Shown piece after piece: positions 5,624 through 14,011 of a DNA stretch of 15,607 nucleotides (the first letter of the stretch is position 1; the number at the start of each line of letters is the position of its first letter). This stretch comes from Candidatus Raymondbacteria bacterium RIFOXYA2_FULL_49_16 (GTDB taxonomy: Bacteria; Fibrobacterota; OXYB2-FULL-49-7; XYB2-FULL-49-35). Made by a program: the position numbers and the translations under genes. The notes under the pieces are model-generated. The model was not told the origin of the DNA. It did no database searches and saw only the letters and a list, made by a program, of their open reading frames with translations. Where the stretch lies: assembly GCA_001789205.1 (NCBI GenBank), contig MFYT01000014.1:1-15607 (forward strand), written 5' to 3'.

Positions 5624-8167
5624 ATGCGTCTTTTTACATTGGTCTGTTTTATCTCTGTAGTGAATATGTACGCCCAATACGAGTATCTTGATCCGGCCAA
5701 TTACCCCAATGACATGGCGTGCGACACCATGGGTCTGGGCGCCGCGTTCGAACAGCATTGGCGCGGGCTCCAAACCTACAAGGTCCATCTGACACCAACT
5801 GATCCAGACAACCCGAATAGATACCTGTCCCCGGTCATTGACGGCACCTTGGAGCCTGAAATTTGGTCCTATTCGGACACGCTCATTATTGGCAGTTGGG
5901 AAATGGCAGGGCTTCAAGCCGCGTGCGTTGAAAAGAGTTTTTACGGGACCGAAGACTTATTTGCGATCTGGCGCTTCATGTACAATCAGGACGGGTTGTT
6001 TGTGAGTTGTCAGGTACATGACGATGTACACGATATTGACAGCATTGGCGGATGGTATTCGGACGACGGCCTTGAAATCATTATTGATCCCTATGATTGG
6101 GGTGATTTCCAAAGCGGAAACTGGGCAGCGACGCCCCCGTCTTTTTATCGGTATAATGACCCTGACTGGATAATCGATCCGGGTCCAGTGCCCAATACGG
6201 ATCCCCGAGACACGGTGTTTATCTATCTGATGAAACGATTGAACGAGGAACCGTACGTGGCCGGCCTTATCCATGAGGTTTTTCGGACCAATTGTGACAA
6301 GGGGCAGGAAGCGACGAATTTTACAAAAGGCAATCTGGACATCCATGGTATTGATTTCGCGGCCGCATGCCAGAGTATAGACGGCTATTTTCGTGAAGTA
6401 TGGCATTTTGAGATGATGTTTCCATTTCCCAGGGCCCTTGCGGCGAACAGTTCAGACCTTTGGCAGTCTCTTGCCGGACCTTCGGTTGGTTTTTTTGACC
6501 AGAATGGCCTTCCAAAAAGGGGCAGTGTGTTTAAAATGGCTTTTCAAAACAATGACGATGATATGCCTGGGCCTGATGGTGAATATGCGGCTATCAGCTG
6601 GAACAGCACCAAGCGGTGGCCGGAATTCTATCAGGAGGCATCGGGTCATGATGGCTGGCGCGATACAAAATATTCCATGGTTTTTGAATATGAGGATCAT
6701 ATTGGATCGCTGGTTGCCAAGCCTTTTGAAGGATGTTCCAGTCATGGAGACAGGCGTATAATCGGACCATGGGTTGTAGATGGGGCTGATTCCCTTCGAA
6801 TATATTTTACAGGCAGTGGCACTGTGCGGTTTGACACAGTCTCATATTGGTATGATTCAACAAGCAGCGAAGGCGGCGTACTTCTGGCAGGGAATGATTC
6901 CATGGCCTCGTATGTGTTAAGAAAAGGCAGGAACCGTTGCGCAGATACGCTTTTCCTGGATGGCGGTATTGGGTCTTGGATCCTGACCCGGTATATATCT
7001 AAACCCTTATGCAGTGTATGTGTACAAGGCCGCTGGGTTGAATCACAGTGGGTTGAATATCGCGCTCTGTGTAGCGACAGCGTTTTTTACGGTTTTAGAC
7101 CCGTGCCCGCTGCCAGACAAATTCTTTCTAACCCTGCTTCTGAGGGATACACGGATTCGTTGTATATTGCTGATTCCTTAAAAACGGTCCTGGAGGCTTT
7201 TGCGTATGACTACTGCGATAATATCTTTATTTCTGGTTCTGACACACTTGAAATGAAGCTCTCCAAACTTGTTGATCTCGAAGACTCCTATGCGCCTGTG
7301 CAGATTATTGCATATTGGCGAGGGGGTGATTCCGTGGTCTTTGAAAAGATTTTACCTTTCGATCTGCGGAATATTGGTGAAACAAATTACGCGACGCGGG
7401 TAAACAGCGCTATTGTCTGTTCCGGATCCAATACGATTACCGTCAATCCCATTACGCTCGTTGTTATATCAAAATATACCCCGGATTTCCGCATGAAGGT
7501 CAATGGAACGCTCCGCAGTTACCTGGTATATCCGGACATACTGATCGATAAAGCGGACAGTGCTTTATCTCCTTGGCAAAAGCCTGCGTACTATTTCGCT
7601 TCTACTGCCGATAGTTTTGCGTTTGTGGATTATAATCCCATTACGCGCACGGGGAGCGGACATTACACGCACGATTCCCTGCATTCTTTCGCGGATTCCT
7701 CCTGGGTGGTCACCACCGATTTTATATATATCACGGACACGTTAGAGAGCGCGACAGATACATTCTCTTTCACGGATACGGTACAGGTGCAAGCCGCAGA
7801 CCCTTTTGCGCCAAACTTTATTGACACAAACGTGTGCCCGGTGAAAACAGAAATGTTTTTACACACCAAGTCGCGGGAAATCCTGCTTTCTGTATTTCCC
7901 AATCCATTCAATCCATCTGTTAATTTCACCTTTTCACTGCCGCCTGATAAAGCTCTTGCTGCCTATGCGTTACGTATCTACAATGCACGGGGCCAGTTGA
8001 TTAGAACGGCGCTCTCTGGGACTGTTGGACAAAATGGGTTGGTTAATAAACAGGTGACCTGGGATGGAACTAACAGCCACAGTGATGCAGTCGGATCAGG
8101 CGTTTATTTCTACGTTTTAAACTGTGGAGCGGGAACAAGACGCGGCAACATTGTATTGCTGAAATAA
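5624..8167 (+). CDS. Secreted CBM9-like protein with C-terminal sorting domain
   Basis: 847 residues from the ATG at 5624, which has AGGAG six bases upstream and begins a clear signal peptide (MRLFTLVCFISVVNMYA). An upstream ATG at 5609 would put charged residues before it. Residues of about 68-345 resemble a family 9 carbohydrate-binding module (DOMON-like): DGTLEPEIWSYSDTL, then WRFMYNQDGLFVSCQVHDD, then SDDGLEIIIDP, closing with a W-P-E-F...G-H-D-G-W segment. Such modules bind sugar chain ends or haem-like ligands at the cell surface. Residues of about 350-750 match no family I can name; they are beta-rich, with cysteines and many D-S/T turns. Residues of about 755-847 are a sorting domain (SVFPNPFNPS, LRIYNARGQL, VTWDG, GSGVYFYVL, final VLLK). 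It most likely binds or displays polysaccharide. No catalytic motif is evident. Confidence 0.85.
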   Translation: MRLFTLVCFISVVNMYAQYEYLDPANYPNDMACDTMGLGAAFEQHWRGLQTYKVHLTPTDPDNPNRYLSPVIDGTLEPEIWSYSDTLIIGSWEMAGLQAACVEKSFYGTEDLFAIWRFMYNQDGLFVSCQVHDDVHDIDSIGGWYSDDGLEIIIDPYDWGDFQSGNWAATPPSFYRYNDPDWIIDPGPVPNTDPRDTVFIYLMKRLNEEPYVAGLIHEVFRTNCDKGQEATNFTKGNLDIHGIDFAAACQSIDGYFREVWHFEMMFPFPRALAANSSDLWQSLAGPSVGFFDQNGLPKRGSVFKMAFQNNDDDMPGPDGEYAAISWNSTKRWPEFYQEASGHDGWRDTKYSMVFEYEDHIGSLVAKPFEGCSSHGDRRIIGPWVVDGADSLRIYFTGSGTVRFDTVSYWYDSTSSEGGVLLAGNDSMASYVLRKGRNRCADTLFLDGGIGSWILTRYISKPLCSVCVQGRWVESQWVEYRALCSDSVFYGFRPVPAARQILSNPASEGYTDSLYIADSLKTVLEAFAYDYCDNIFISGSDTLEMKLSKLVDLEDSYAPVQIIAYWRGGDSVVFEKILPFDLRNIGETNYATRVNSAIVCSGSNTITVNPITLVVISKYTPDFRMKVNGTLRSYLVYPDILIDKADSALSPWQKPAYYFASTADSFAFVDYNPITRTGSGHYTHDSLHSFADSSWVVTTDFIYITDTLESATDTFSFTDTVQVQAADPFAPNFIDTNVCPVKTEMFLHTKSREILLSVFPNPFNPSVNFTFSLPPDKALAAYALRIYNARGQLIRTALSGTVGQNGLVNKQVTWDGTNSHSDAVGSGVYFYVLNCGAGTRRGNIVLLK

Positions 8168-8180
8168 CGCGGCTGCTTTT

Positions 8181-9062
8181 TTACTCTTGTTTCTCTTTTT
8201 CTTCCTCTTCCTCTTCCTCTTCTTTTTCTTCGCGCATCATACGAGCTAGTTTTGTGCGTCTTCGTAGTACGCTTAGGAGTATGCCGACAATCGCAAACAG
8301 GGCAAGCGCAAGCCAGAATAGGTATGTATCAGCCACGAGAAATACTAGACGGTAGCGTTCCGTGAGATAGCTCCGGTACAGGGTCTCGAATTCCTTTTGC
8401 GATAGTCCGATCACCGTATCGATCCCTGCCCAGATATTGCCGTTGGACCGGGTTGCCTGCAAAATTTCGACCAGCGAACCCATGCTGTATGTTTTTACCA
8501 GAAAGGCCAGTGCAAGGTGACTTTGCGCATAGGCAAGGTCTGCCCGCACCCGTGGGAACAGATTGACCGAATCAATAGCGTCAAGCGGCAACAGCGAGTG
8601 TGTGACAATGGCCTTGGACACCACCAGGTGCTCGTCCACCGAGACTTCGCCGGAAAGCATCATGGCTAGGCCTTCGTGCATCCACCGGGGAATAGCGATT
8701 CCCGGATAAGCGCGTTCGAGTATGCAGTGCACCAGTTCATGGACTGAAATTCGGAAAAAGTCCTGGTTTAAAAACGGGTTGGGGTCAACGCGCACCACGA
8801 TAGTGTCCTTGCCAAGGCAGCCGCCGCCGCCCCATTCAGGCAGCCGGAAATTGTCCCCGCGCCTTTTCTCAGAATAAAAAATGGCGGTAATTGTGGCGGT
8901 GTCAGGGTTTTTTCCAGGCAGGATAAGCCGGTAAATACTGTCGTATTGAGACTCTAGAAACTCGGCGGGCATTTCGCTTCCCGTAAATTCTCCTTCTACG
9001 CGTACCGTGGCAGCAGACAGGGAAAAAACGGGAAGAAAGAGGCCAATGATCAAAGCGTTCAT
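8181..9062 (-). CDS. Membrane-anchored HExxH metallopeptidase (peptidase MA-like gluzincin)
   Basis: 293 residues. The order is signal peptide (1-18), extracytoplasmic domain, one transmembrane helix (about 240-265), basic RRRTK stop-transfer segment, and a Glu/Lys-rich tail on the cytoplasmic side. The zinc site is HELVH at 108-112, followed 18 residues later by WMHEGLA with Glu130, which is the gluzincin arrangement of the peptidase MA-like family (PF13485 type). With a signal peptide and C-terminal helix the catalytic domain faces the periplasm. The substrate is unknown. The tail (residues 279-293) is almost all Glu and Lys and is encoded by a hexanucleotide repeat. The start ATG at 9062 has no visible Shine-Dalgarno. 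The gene is convergent with the CBM9 gene (13-base gap, no terminator seen) and divergent from typA. Confidence 0.85.
   Translation of the reverse strand: MNALIIGLFLPVFSLSAATVRVEGEFTGSEMPAEFLESQYDSIYRLILPGKNPDTATITAIFYSEKRRGDNFRLPEWGGGGCLGKDTIVVRVDPNPFLNQDFFRISVHELVHCILERAYPGIAIPRWMHEGLAMMLSGEVSVDEHLVVSKAIVTHSLLPLDAIDSVNLFPRVRADLAYAQSHLALAFLVKTYSMGSLVEILQATRSNGNIWAGIDTVIGLSQKEFETLYRSYLTERYRLVFLVADTYLFWLALALFAIVGILLSVLRRRTKLARMMREEKEEEEEEEEKEKQE
8201..8224. repeat. CTTCCT hexanucleotide microsatellite inside the metallopeptidase gene
   Basis: Three perfect CTTCCT units and a fourth with one change, flanked by further CTTTTT/CTTC tract. Read on the minus strand it encodes the Glu-rich C-terminal tail. 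As the unit is six bases, slippage would change the tail by two residues without shifting the frame. Confidence 0.75.
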
Positions 9063-9134
9063 GAGGTAATAAGATAATTTATTAGAGAAGGCGCCTGCGG
9101 TTTAGTATATTTACTGTCTTTTTCACGGAGACCT

Positions 9135-10952
9135 ATGGACCAAAAATCTATCCGCAACATCGCCATCATCGCGCACGTTGACCACGGCAAGACAACCCTT
9201 GTGGACCAGCTGTTCAAACAGAGCGGCATGTTCCGCGACAACCAGGCGGTCGAAGAGCGGCTCATGGATTCCATGGACCTTGAGCGCGAACGGGGCATCA
9301 CCATTATGTCCAAGAACGGTTCGTTCAAATACCATGATTACTGGATCAACATCATCGACACTCCCGGCCACGCTGACTTTGGCGGACAAGTTGAACGGGT
9401 GCTCAAAATGGCTGACGGCGCTCTCCTGCTGGTTGATGCGCAGGAAGGGCCTATGCCCCAAACCTATTATGTGCTTAAAAAGGCCCTTGCCGAGTTTCTG
9501 CCCATCATTGTCGTGATCAACAAAATAGACAAGCCCGCGGCGCGTCCGCAGTGGGTGGTCGAACAGGTGAACGATCTGTTTCTTACCCTCAACGCCGACG
9601 ACAGCATCCTCAATTTTCCCATTGTCTTTGCATCGGCCAAGCAGGGGATTGCCACTGACCACATGGACGAACCCGGTGTTTCCATGGAGCCGCTCTTTCA
9701 AAAGATCATTTCCCACATTCCCCCGCCCAAGGGCGACCCTAACGCGCCCCTGCAGATGCTGGTCAGTTCCATCGACTATTCAACGTATCTGGGCAGGCTG
9801 GGCATTGGAAAAATCACCTCAGGCACCATGAACATCAACAAGGCCATTGCCGTGGTTGACCGCAACGGCGCTGTAAAACCCGCGCGAGTCACCAAGATAT
9901 ATCATTTTGAGGGAACTGTGAAAAAGGCCGTGGATATCGCGTGCACCGGCGAGCTGGTGGCCATTGCGGGTATGGACGAGGTTACGGTGGGTGTTACCTA
10001 CACCGATCCCGAAAACCCGCTTCCCCTGCCACCCATGGAAATAGACCCGCCTACGCTTTCAATCAATTTTATCCCCAACGATTCCCCTTTTTCGGGCAGG
10101 GAAGGGCAATTCCTCACTTCAGGACATCTGAAGGAACGGCTTTTCCGCGAGGCACTGGGCGACGTTGCGCTCACGGTCGAATTTCTCACCGAACGGGTGG
10201 GATTCAAGGTCTCGGGACGGGGAGAGCTGCACATTTCCATAGTCATCGAGAAAATGCGGCGCGAGGGCTACGAGTTCCAGCTTACCCGGCCTGAAGTGAT
10301 TCTTCACCAAGAAGACGGAAAGATACTGGAACCCTACGAGTTTCTGGCCATTGACGTGACCGAGCAGTACGTGGGTGCGGTCATTGAACGGCTGGGGCCG
10401 CGCAAGGGGCAATTGATGAAACTGGAGCAGGAGAACGGCCTTGCCCGGCTCGAATACAAGATAACCACGCGCGGGCTCATGGGCTTCCGCGGCGAGTTTC
10501 TTACCGTGACCAAGGGCATGGGCGTCATGAGCTACGCATTCGCCGAATACGGCCCCTATGCGGGCGACATCATCAACCGCAAAAATGGGGTGCTTGTGGC
10601 CATGGAGGCGTGCACGGTCGCAGCCTACGCGTTGTGGAACCTTCAGGAACGCGGCATCATGTTCGTCAATCCCCAAACAGCCGTGTACAAGGGCCAGATT
10701 GTGGGCGAGCATTCGCGCGATAACGACCTTATTGTAAATCCCGGACGGAACAAGAAACTCACCAATATGCGCGCATCGGGTTCTGACGACGCCATTGTGC
10801 TTCAGCCGCCGCGGCTCATGAGCCTCGAGGACTGTCTTACGTATATCAACGACGACGAACTGGTCGAGGTCACGCCAAAAAGCATCCGCCTGAGGAAAAA
10901 GTCAATAGACAAGATTTCCCGCAGGGGAGGGCCGTTGCAGGAAGAGGCATAG
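9135..10952 (+). CDS. typA: Ribosome-associated GTPase TypA/BipA
   Basis: 605 residues, against 607 in E. coli, and colinear with the family. Translational GTPase motifs are G1 AHVDHGKTT (13-21), G2 RGITI (53-57), G3 [10 protein letters not shown] (75-84), G4 NKID (129-132) and a SAKQG-type G5 near 165. After the EF-G-like domains II, III and V comes the TypA-specific C-terminal domain, including [12 protein letters not shown] and the N[11 protein letters not shown] region. TypA binds the 70S ribosome at the EF-G site and helps 50S assembly and translation at low temperature or under stress. The ATG at 9135 has GGAG five bases upstream. A TATATT at 9106-9111 could be its -10, but no -35 is clear. 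The gene ends 2 bases before the large inverted repeat that separates it from clpB. Confidence 0.97.
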   Translation: MDQKSIRNIAIIAHVDHGKTTLVDQLFKQSGMFRDNQAVEERLMDSMDLERERGITIMSKNGSFKYHDYWINIIDTPGHADFGGQVERVLKMADGALLLVDAQEGPMPQTYYVLKKALAEFLPIIVVINKIDKPAARPQWVVEQVNDLFLTLNADDSILNFPIVFASAKQGIATDHMDEPGVSMEPLFQKIISHIPPPKGDPNAPLQMLVSSIDYSTYLGRLGIGKITSGTMNINKAIAVVDRNGAVKPARVTKIYHFEGTVKKAVDIACTGELVAIAGMDEVTVGVTYTDPENPLPLPPMEIDPPTLSINFIPNDSPFSGREGQFLTSGHLKERLFREALGDVALTVEFLTERVGFKVSGRGELHISIVIEKMRREGYEFQLTRPEVILHQEDGKILEPYEFLAIDVTEQYVGAVIERLGPRKGQLMKLEQENGLARLEYKITTRGLMGFRGEFLTVTKGMGVMSYAFAEYGPYAGDIINRKNGVLVAMEACTVAAYALWNLQERGIMFVNPQTAVYKGQIVGEHSRDNDLIVNPGRNKKLTNMRASGSDDAIVLQPPRLMSLEDCLTYINDDELVEVTPKSIRLRKKSIDKISRRGGPLQEEA

Positions 10953-10954
10953 GA

Positions 10955-11028
10955 GTGCGTGTGTGTAAGGGCGTCATTCATGAAAATCCTGTCCTCCATT
11001 GCAGAATGACGCCCTTACACACACGCAC
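10955..11028. repeat. Perfect 25-bp inverted repeat between convergent typA and clpB
   Basis: The arm at 10955-10979 and the arm at 11004-11028 are perfectly complementary over 25 bases, around a 24-base loop. The inner arm sequence is GGGCGTCATTC, followed outward by a TGTGTGCG-type alternation, so the element belongs to the same family as 1-110. It starts 2 bases after the typA stop and ends 10 bases before the clpB stop, filling the whole 86-base intergenic gap. Either transcript would carry a very stable hairpin at its 3' end, which suits a bidirectional terminator or mRNA stabiliser. There is no U-tract on either side, so intrinsic termination is not proven. Confidence 0.85.
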
Positions 11029-11038
11029 CTAACACACA

Positions 11039-13114
11039 CTACGTCGCCATCTTGTATTCGGCGCCAGTATAGCTAAGCTGGTACGTTCCTTTCTCCCGGA
11101 TTTTTCCCTCCAGCATCTGTTTTGACAGAAAGTTCTCCACTTCGGTCTGGATAAGCCGTTTGAGGGGCCGTGCGCCAAAGACCGGGTCGTACCCTATTAC
11201 TGCCAGCCGGTCGACAACCGACGCATCAAAAGACAACACAATGTCCCGGGCAGCGAACCGACCCGCAAGCCGGCGCAGCTGAATCTCAACAATACCTCTG
11301 ATGTCTTCACGCGTCAATTCATTGAAGACGATGATATCATCGATCCGGTTGATGAATTCGGGCCGCATGCAGCGGTCGATTTCGTTTTTCTTGAAGTTAC
11401 CGGTCATAATGATGATCGTGTTCTTGAAATTGACCCTGCGTCCCTTGCCATCCGTGAGCACGCCATCGTCAAAGACCTGGAGAAGGGCGTTGAGCACCGC
11501 GGGGTGGGCCTTTTCCACTTCGTCAAAAAGCACCACGCTGTAGGGCCGCCGCCGCACAGCCTCGGTAAGCTGGCCGCCTTCATTGTAGCCCACGTAGCCG
11601 GGAGGGGCGCCAATGAGCCGGGCCACAGCGTGCTGTTCCATGTATTCGGACATGTCCATGCGCACCAGGGCCTTTTCGTCGCTAAAGAGAAAACTGGCCA
11701 GCGATTTGGCCAGTTCGGTTTTTCCCACGCCCGTGGGTCCCAGAAAGAGGAAAACGCCAGCGGGACGGTTTTCATCGCTTATGCCCGCGCGTGAGCGCCG
11801 CACGGTGTTGGCCACGCTTTGTACTGCCGCGTCCTGGCCATTTACCCGCGCGCGCAGTTCGTCCTCCATGGCAAGCAGCTTATCGCGTTCGCTTGAAAGC
11901 ATCTTGGTCACAGGAATACCGGTCCACGAAGAGACCACGGCCGCGATGTCCGCGTCGTCCACTTCCTCTTTCAACAGGCGTTCGGCAGGATCAATGGCCG
12001 CGTATTCCCTGTTCAGACTGTCCAGTTTTTTCTCGAGCCCGGGAATGGCGCCATACCGGATCTCGGACACCTTTGAATAATCACCCGCGCGCTCAAGCGA
12101 AGCTTCCTGCGTCTTGAGCGTCTCTATTTGTTCCTTCACCTGTCTGATACCCGCAATGATTTCTTTTTCCTTTGTCCATCGTTTGTTTAGAATGTCGAGT
12201 TCCTGGCCAAGGACGCTCATTTTTATCCTGTTTTCATCGAGCCGCGCGCGCGAGGCGCTGTCATGTTCTTTTTTAAGCGCCTGTTCCTCGATTTTGAGCC
12301 GGGTTCGCATACGCTCTTTCTCGTCAATGGGCGTGGGCATTGAGTCAATCTGCATTTTCAGGCGCGAGGCAGCCTCGTCCACAAGGTCAATTGCCTTGTC
12401 GGGTAAAAAACGGTCAGCGATATACCGGTCCGCAAGCGTGGCCGCGGCCACAATGGCATTGTCCTGGATGCGCACGCCATGATGTACGTCATATTTTTCC
12501 TTGAGCCCGCGAAGAATGGATATTGTGTCGAGCACGGTTGGCTCGCCCACATTTACCTTTTGGAACCTGCGCTCAAAGGCAGCGTCCTTTTCCATGTGTT
12601 TCTGGTATTCATTGAGCGTTGTGGCGCCAATGCAGCGAAGTCTGCCGCGCGCAAGCGCGGGTTTGAGCATATTGGCCGCGTCCACGGCCCCCTCTGCGCC
12701 TCCTGCGCCAATGATGGTGTGCAACTCATCGATGAAGAGAATAATTTCACCGTTGGACTGCTCCACTTCGTTCAACACAGCTTTGAGTCTCTCTTCGAAT
12801 TCGCCCCTGAATTTTGCTCCGGCAAGCAGAGAGGCAAGGTCCAGGGCCATGAGCCGTCTGTTCTTGAGCCCCTCGGGAACGTCCTTCGATATAATCCGCA
12901 GGGCCAGTCCTTCGACAATGGCGGTTTTTCCCGTACCAGGTTCTCCGATAAGCACGGGATTGTTCTTCGTCCGGCGCAGCAGCACCTGGATGATGCGCCG
13001 GATTTCAGCGTCGCGTCCAATGACTGGATCGAGTTTGTGCGCTCTTGCTAATTCTGTGAAATCTATGGAAAAGCGCTTGAGTGCGCTTTGTTCCTGGGAT
13101 TTGTTCTGTTCCAT
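11039..13114 (-). CDS. clpB: ClpB-type AAA+ disaggregase lacking the N-terminal domain
   Basis: 691 residues against about 857 for full-length ClpB. The protein begins ([23 protein letters not shown]) where the first nucleotide-binding domain starts, so the Clp_N domain is absent. NBD1 has Walker A GEPGTGKT (57-64), pore loop KFRGE (101-105) and Walker B FIDE (127-130). A coiled-coil middle domain spans about 255-385, which marks ClpB rather than ClpA. NBD2 has GPTGVGKT (459-466), pore loop GYVG (506-509), Walker B LFDE (529-532), sensor-1 TGN (571-573), PEFINRID (585-592) and sensor-2 GAR (647-649). With DnaK it extracts proteins from aggregates. The ATG at 13114 has a strong GGAGG seven bases upstream, so the short form is the real product. 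The segment between sensor 1 and PEFINR is about 19 residues shorter than in E. coli ClpB. It may be a second, specialised ClpB. Confidence 0.95.
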   Translation of the reverse strand: MEQNKSQEQSALKRFSIDFTELARAHKLDPVIGRDAEIRRIIQVLLRRTKNNPVLIGEPGTGKTAIVEGLALRIISKDVPEGLKNRRLMALDLASLLAGAKFRGEFEERLKAVLNEVEQSNGEIILFIDELHTIIGAGGAEGAVDAANMLKPALARGRLRCIGATTLNEYQKHMEKDAAFERRFQKVNVGEPTVLDTISILRGLKEKYDVHHGVRIQDNAIVAAATLADRYIADRFLPDKAIDLVDEAASRLKMQIDSMPTPIDEKERMRTRLKIEEQALKKEHDSASRARLDENRIKMSVLGQELDILNKRWTKEKEIIAGIRQVKEQIETLKTQEASLERAGDYSKVSEIRYGAIPGLEKKLDSLNREYAAIDPAERLLKEEVDDADIAAVVSSWTGIPVTKMLSSERDKLLAMEDELRARVNGQDAAVQSVANTVRRSRAGISDENRPAGVFLFLGPTGVGKTELAKSLASFLFSDEKALVRMDMSEYMEQHAVARLIGAPPGYVGYNEGGQLTEAVRRRPYSVVLFDEVEKAHPAVLNALLQVFDDGVLTDGKGRRVNFKNTIIIMTGNFKKNEIDRCMRPEFINRIDDIIVFNELTREDIRGIVEIQLRRLAGRFAARDIVLSFDASVVDRLAVIGYDPVFGARPLKRLIQTEVENFLSKQMLEGKIREKGTYQLSYTGAEYKMAT

Positions 13115-13179
13115 GGTTTGCCTCCAAAGAGCTAATACAAAAGAAGTGCCTGTTTGACCGGTTGTCCTAAGGCTTTGTT

Positions 13180-13234
13180 TTTCAAGACATTACTTTTTTC
13201 CGGGTCCTGGGAAGATTTAATATTCTGTTTCAAG
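13180..13234 (-). promoter_or_regulatory. Two CTTGAAA boxes upstream of clpB, heat-shock -35-like
   Basis: On the minus strand CTTGAAA occurs at 13228-13234 and again at 13180-13186, 48 bases apart. CTTGAAA is the -35 consensus of sigma-32-type heat-shock promoters, fitting for clpB. The distal box is followed at 15 bases by TCCCAGGA, only a partial match to the CCCCAT-type -10. The proximal box has no good -10. Regulation by a heat-shock sigma factor is therefore only suggested. Confidence 0.3.
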
Positions 13235-13243
13235 ACGAAACAG
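13225..13243. promoter_or_regulatory. Operator-like palindrome CTGTTTC-N5-GAAACAG
   Basis: Perfect 7-bp arms (13225-13231 and 13237-13243) around AAGAC, in the 185-base divergent region between clpB and the double-STAS gene. It overlaps the distal CTTGAAA box, so a protein bound here could control either gene. It is not a CIRCE (HrcA) or CtsR site. The regulator is unknown. Confidence 0.35.
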
Positions 13244-13261
13244 GTGTTTACTCCCTATCTT

Positions 13262-13289
13262 TTGCACATTGAATTTGTTATTTTATACA
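13262..13289 (+). promoter_or_regulatory. Candidate promoter of the STAS-propeller unit
   Basis: TTGCAC (13262-13267), a 16-base spacer and TATACA (13284-13289). The predicted start point, near 13296, is only about 4 bases before the ATG at 13300, and no Shine-Dalgarno precedes that ATG. If correct, the mRNA would be nearly leaderless. Confidence 0.35.
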
Positions 13290-13299
13290 GTATCAGCAC

Positions 13300-14004
13300 A
13301 TGGAAGAATATAGCATCACCCGGATAGACCGGGACGTATCGAGCGAGAATTTTACTGAATTCCGCAATACGCTCCGCACTGCCATTGAAAAAACCAATGG
13401 CCATGTGGTGCTCGATTTTACCAGCGTCAACCTTGTGTACAGCTTCGGCATCTCTCTTATGATCAAGGCCATGCGCATGCTCAATGAAAAAGGCAGGAAC
13501 CTCTATGTCATCATCAATTCACCAACACTCAACGATGTTTTTGTGGTGAACAACCTGAACAAGCTTTTCCACATATTTCCCGATATTGAGGCGTTTGAGT
13601 TTGAATTTTACCGCCAGCATGCTGACGGCCATTCAGAAGCTGAGACTGAATTGTTTGAATCAATCTCCCTGACCATCAATGTGCAGCCCGTGAGCAGAAC
13701 CCAGTTGGTGCTCGAACTCAATGGCATCATGGCTTCGGAGCGGGACTACAAGCTTTTCCGCGATACCTGCGACCAGAACAAAGACACCTACCAGAAAGTC
13801 CTTGTCGACTGCAAAGAGCTCTCTTATGTCGACAGCCCGGGCATCTCGGCCCTGGTCGATGTCAACAAGCTTTTCCGTCAGGCAGGCGGCCAGCTCTACC
13901 TCTGCAGCCTCTCGCAGTTTTTGCTCGAAATTCTCGAGACCGCCCATGTGAACGAGTTTATTCCCATATTCCAGAACCGGGTCGAAGCGCTCAATAAATG
14001 GTGA
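13300..14004 (+). CDS. Double STAS-domain protein (anti-sigma-factor antagonist-like)
   Basis: 234 residues, cytoplasmic, made of two STAS domains in tandem: about 1-105 and 117-230. STAS proteins of the SpoIIAA/RsbV type bind anti-sigma kinases and are switched by phosphorylation of a Ser in a D-S-x-G loop. Domain 2 has the intact motif YVDSPGISAL with Ser179. In domain 1 the equivalent is VYSFGISLM, so Ser48 is kept but the preceding Asp is Tyr, and switching may differ. No kinase, phosphatase or sigma factor is encoded nearby, so the partners must lie elsewhere. The ATG at 13300 is the first possible start after an in-frame stop and has no visible ribosome site. The propeller gene follows after 7 bases, suggesting translational coupling. 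Assignment to the STAS fold is firm; a sigma-factor role is inference. Confidence 0.85.
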   Translation: MEEYSITRIDRDVSSENFTEFRNTLRTAIEKTNGHVVLDFTSVNLVYSFGISLMIKAMRMLNEKGRNLYVIINSPTLNDVFVVNNLNKLFHIFPDIEAFEFEFYRQHADGHSEAETELFESISLTINVQPVSRTQLVLELNGIMASERDYKLFRDTCDQNKDTYQKVLVDCKELSYVDSPGISALVDVNKLFRQAGGQLYLCSLSQFLLEILETAHVNEFIPIFQNRVEALNKW

Positions 14005-14011
14005 TTGACCC

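Noticed and set aside
5408-5917. Minus-strand ORF of 169 codons spanning the start of the CBM9 gene
   Set aside because: It overlaps the signal peptide and promoter of a well-supported gene, and the protein has no recognisable motifs.
8168-8180. Terminator between the convergent CBM9 and metallopeptidase genes
   Set aside because: Only 13 bases with a T-run but no stem; I cannot support a hairpin.
12479-13157. Two long plus-strand ORFs opposite clpB (190 and 218 codons)
   Set aside because: They are antisense shadows of strongly conserved ClpB coding sequence and have no promoter or ribosome site.
13115-13299. Frameshifted remnant of a ClpB N-terminal domain, or CIRCE/CtsR sites, upstream of clpB
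   Set aside because: No Clp_N-like translation appears in any frame, a strong GGAGG site marks the start, and only a single GGTCAAA half-site is present.
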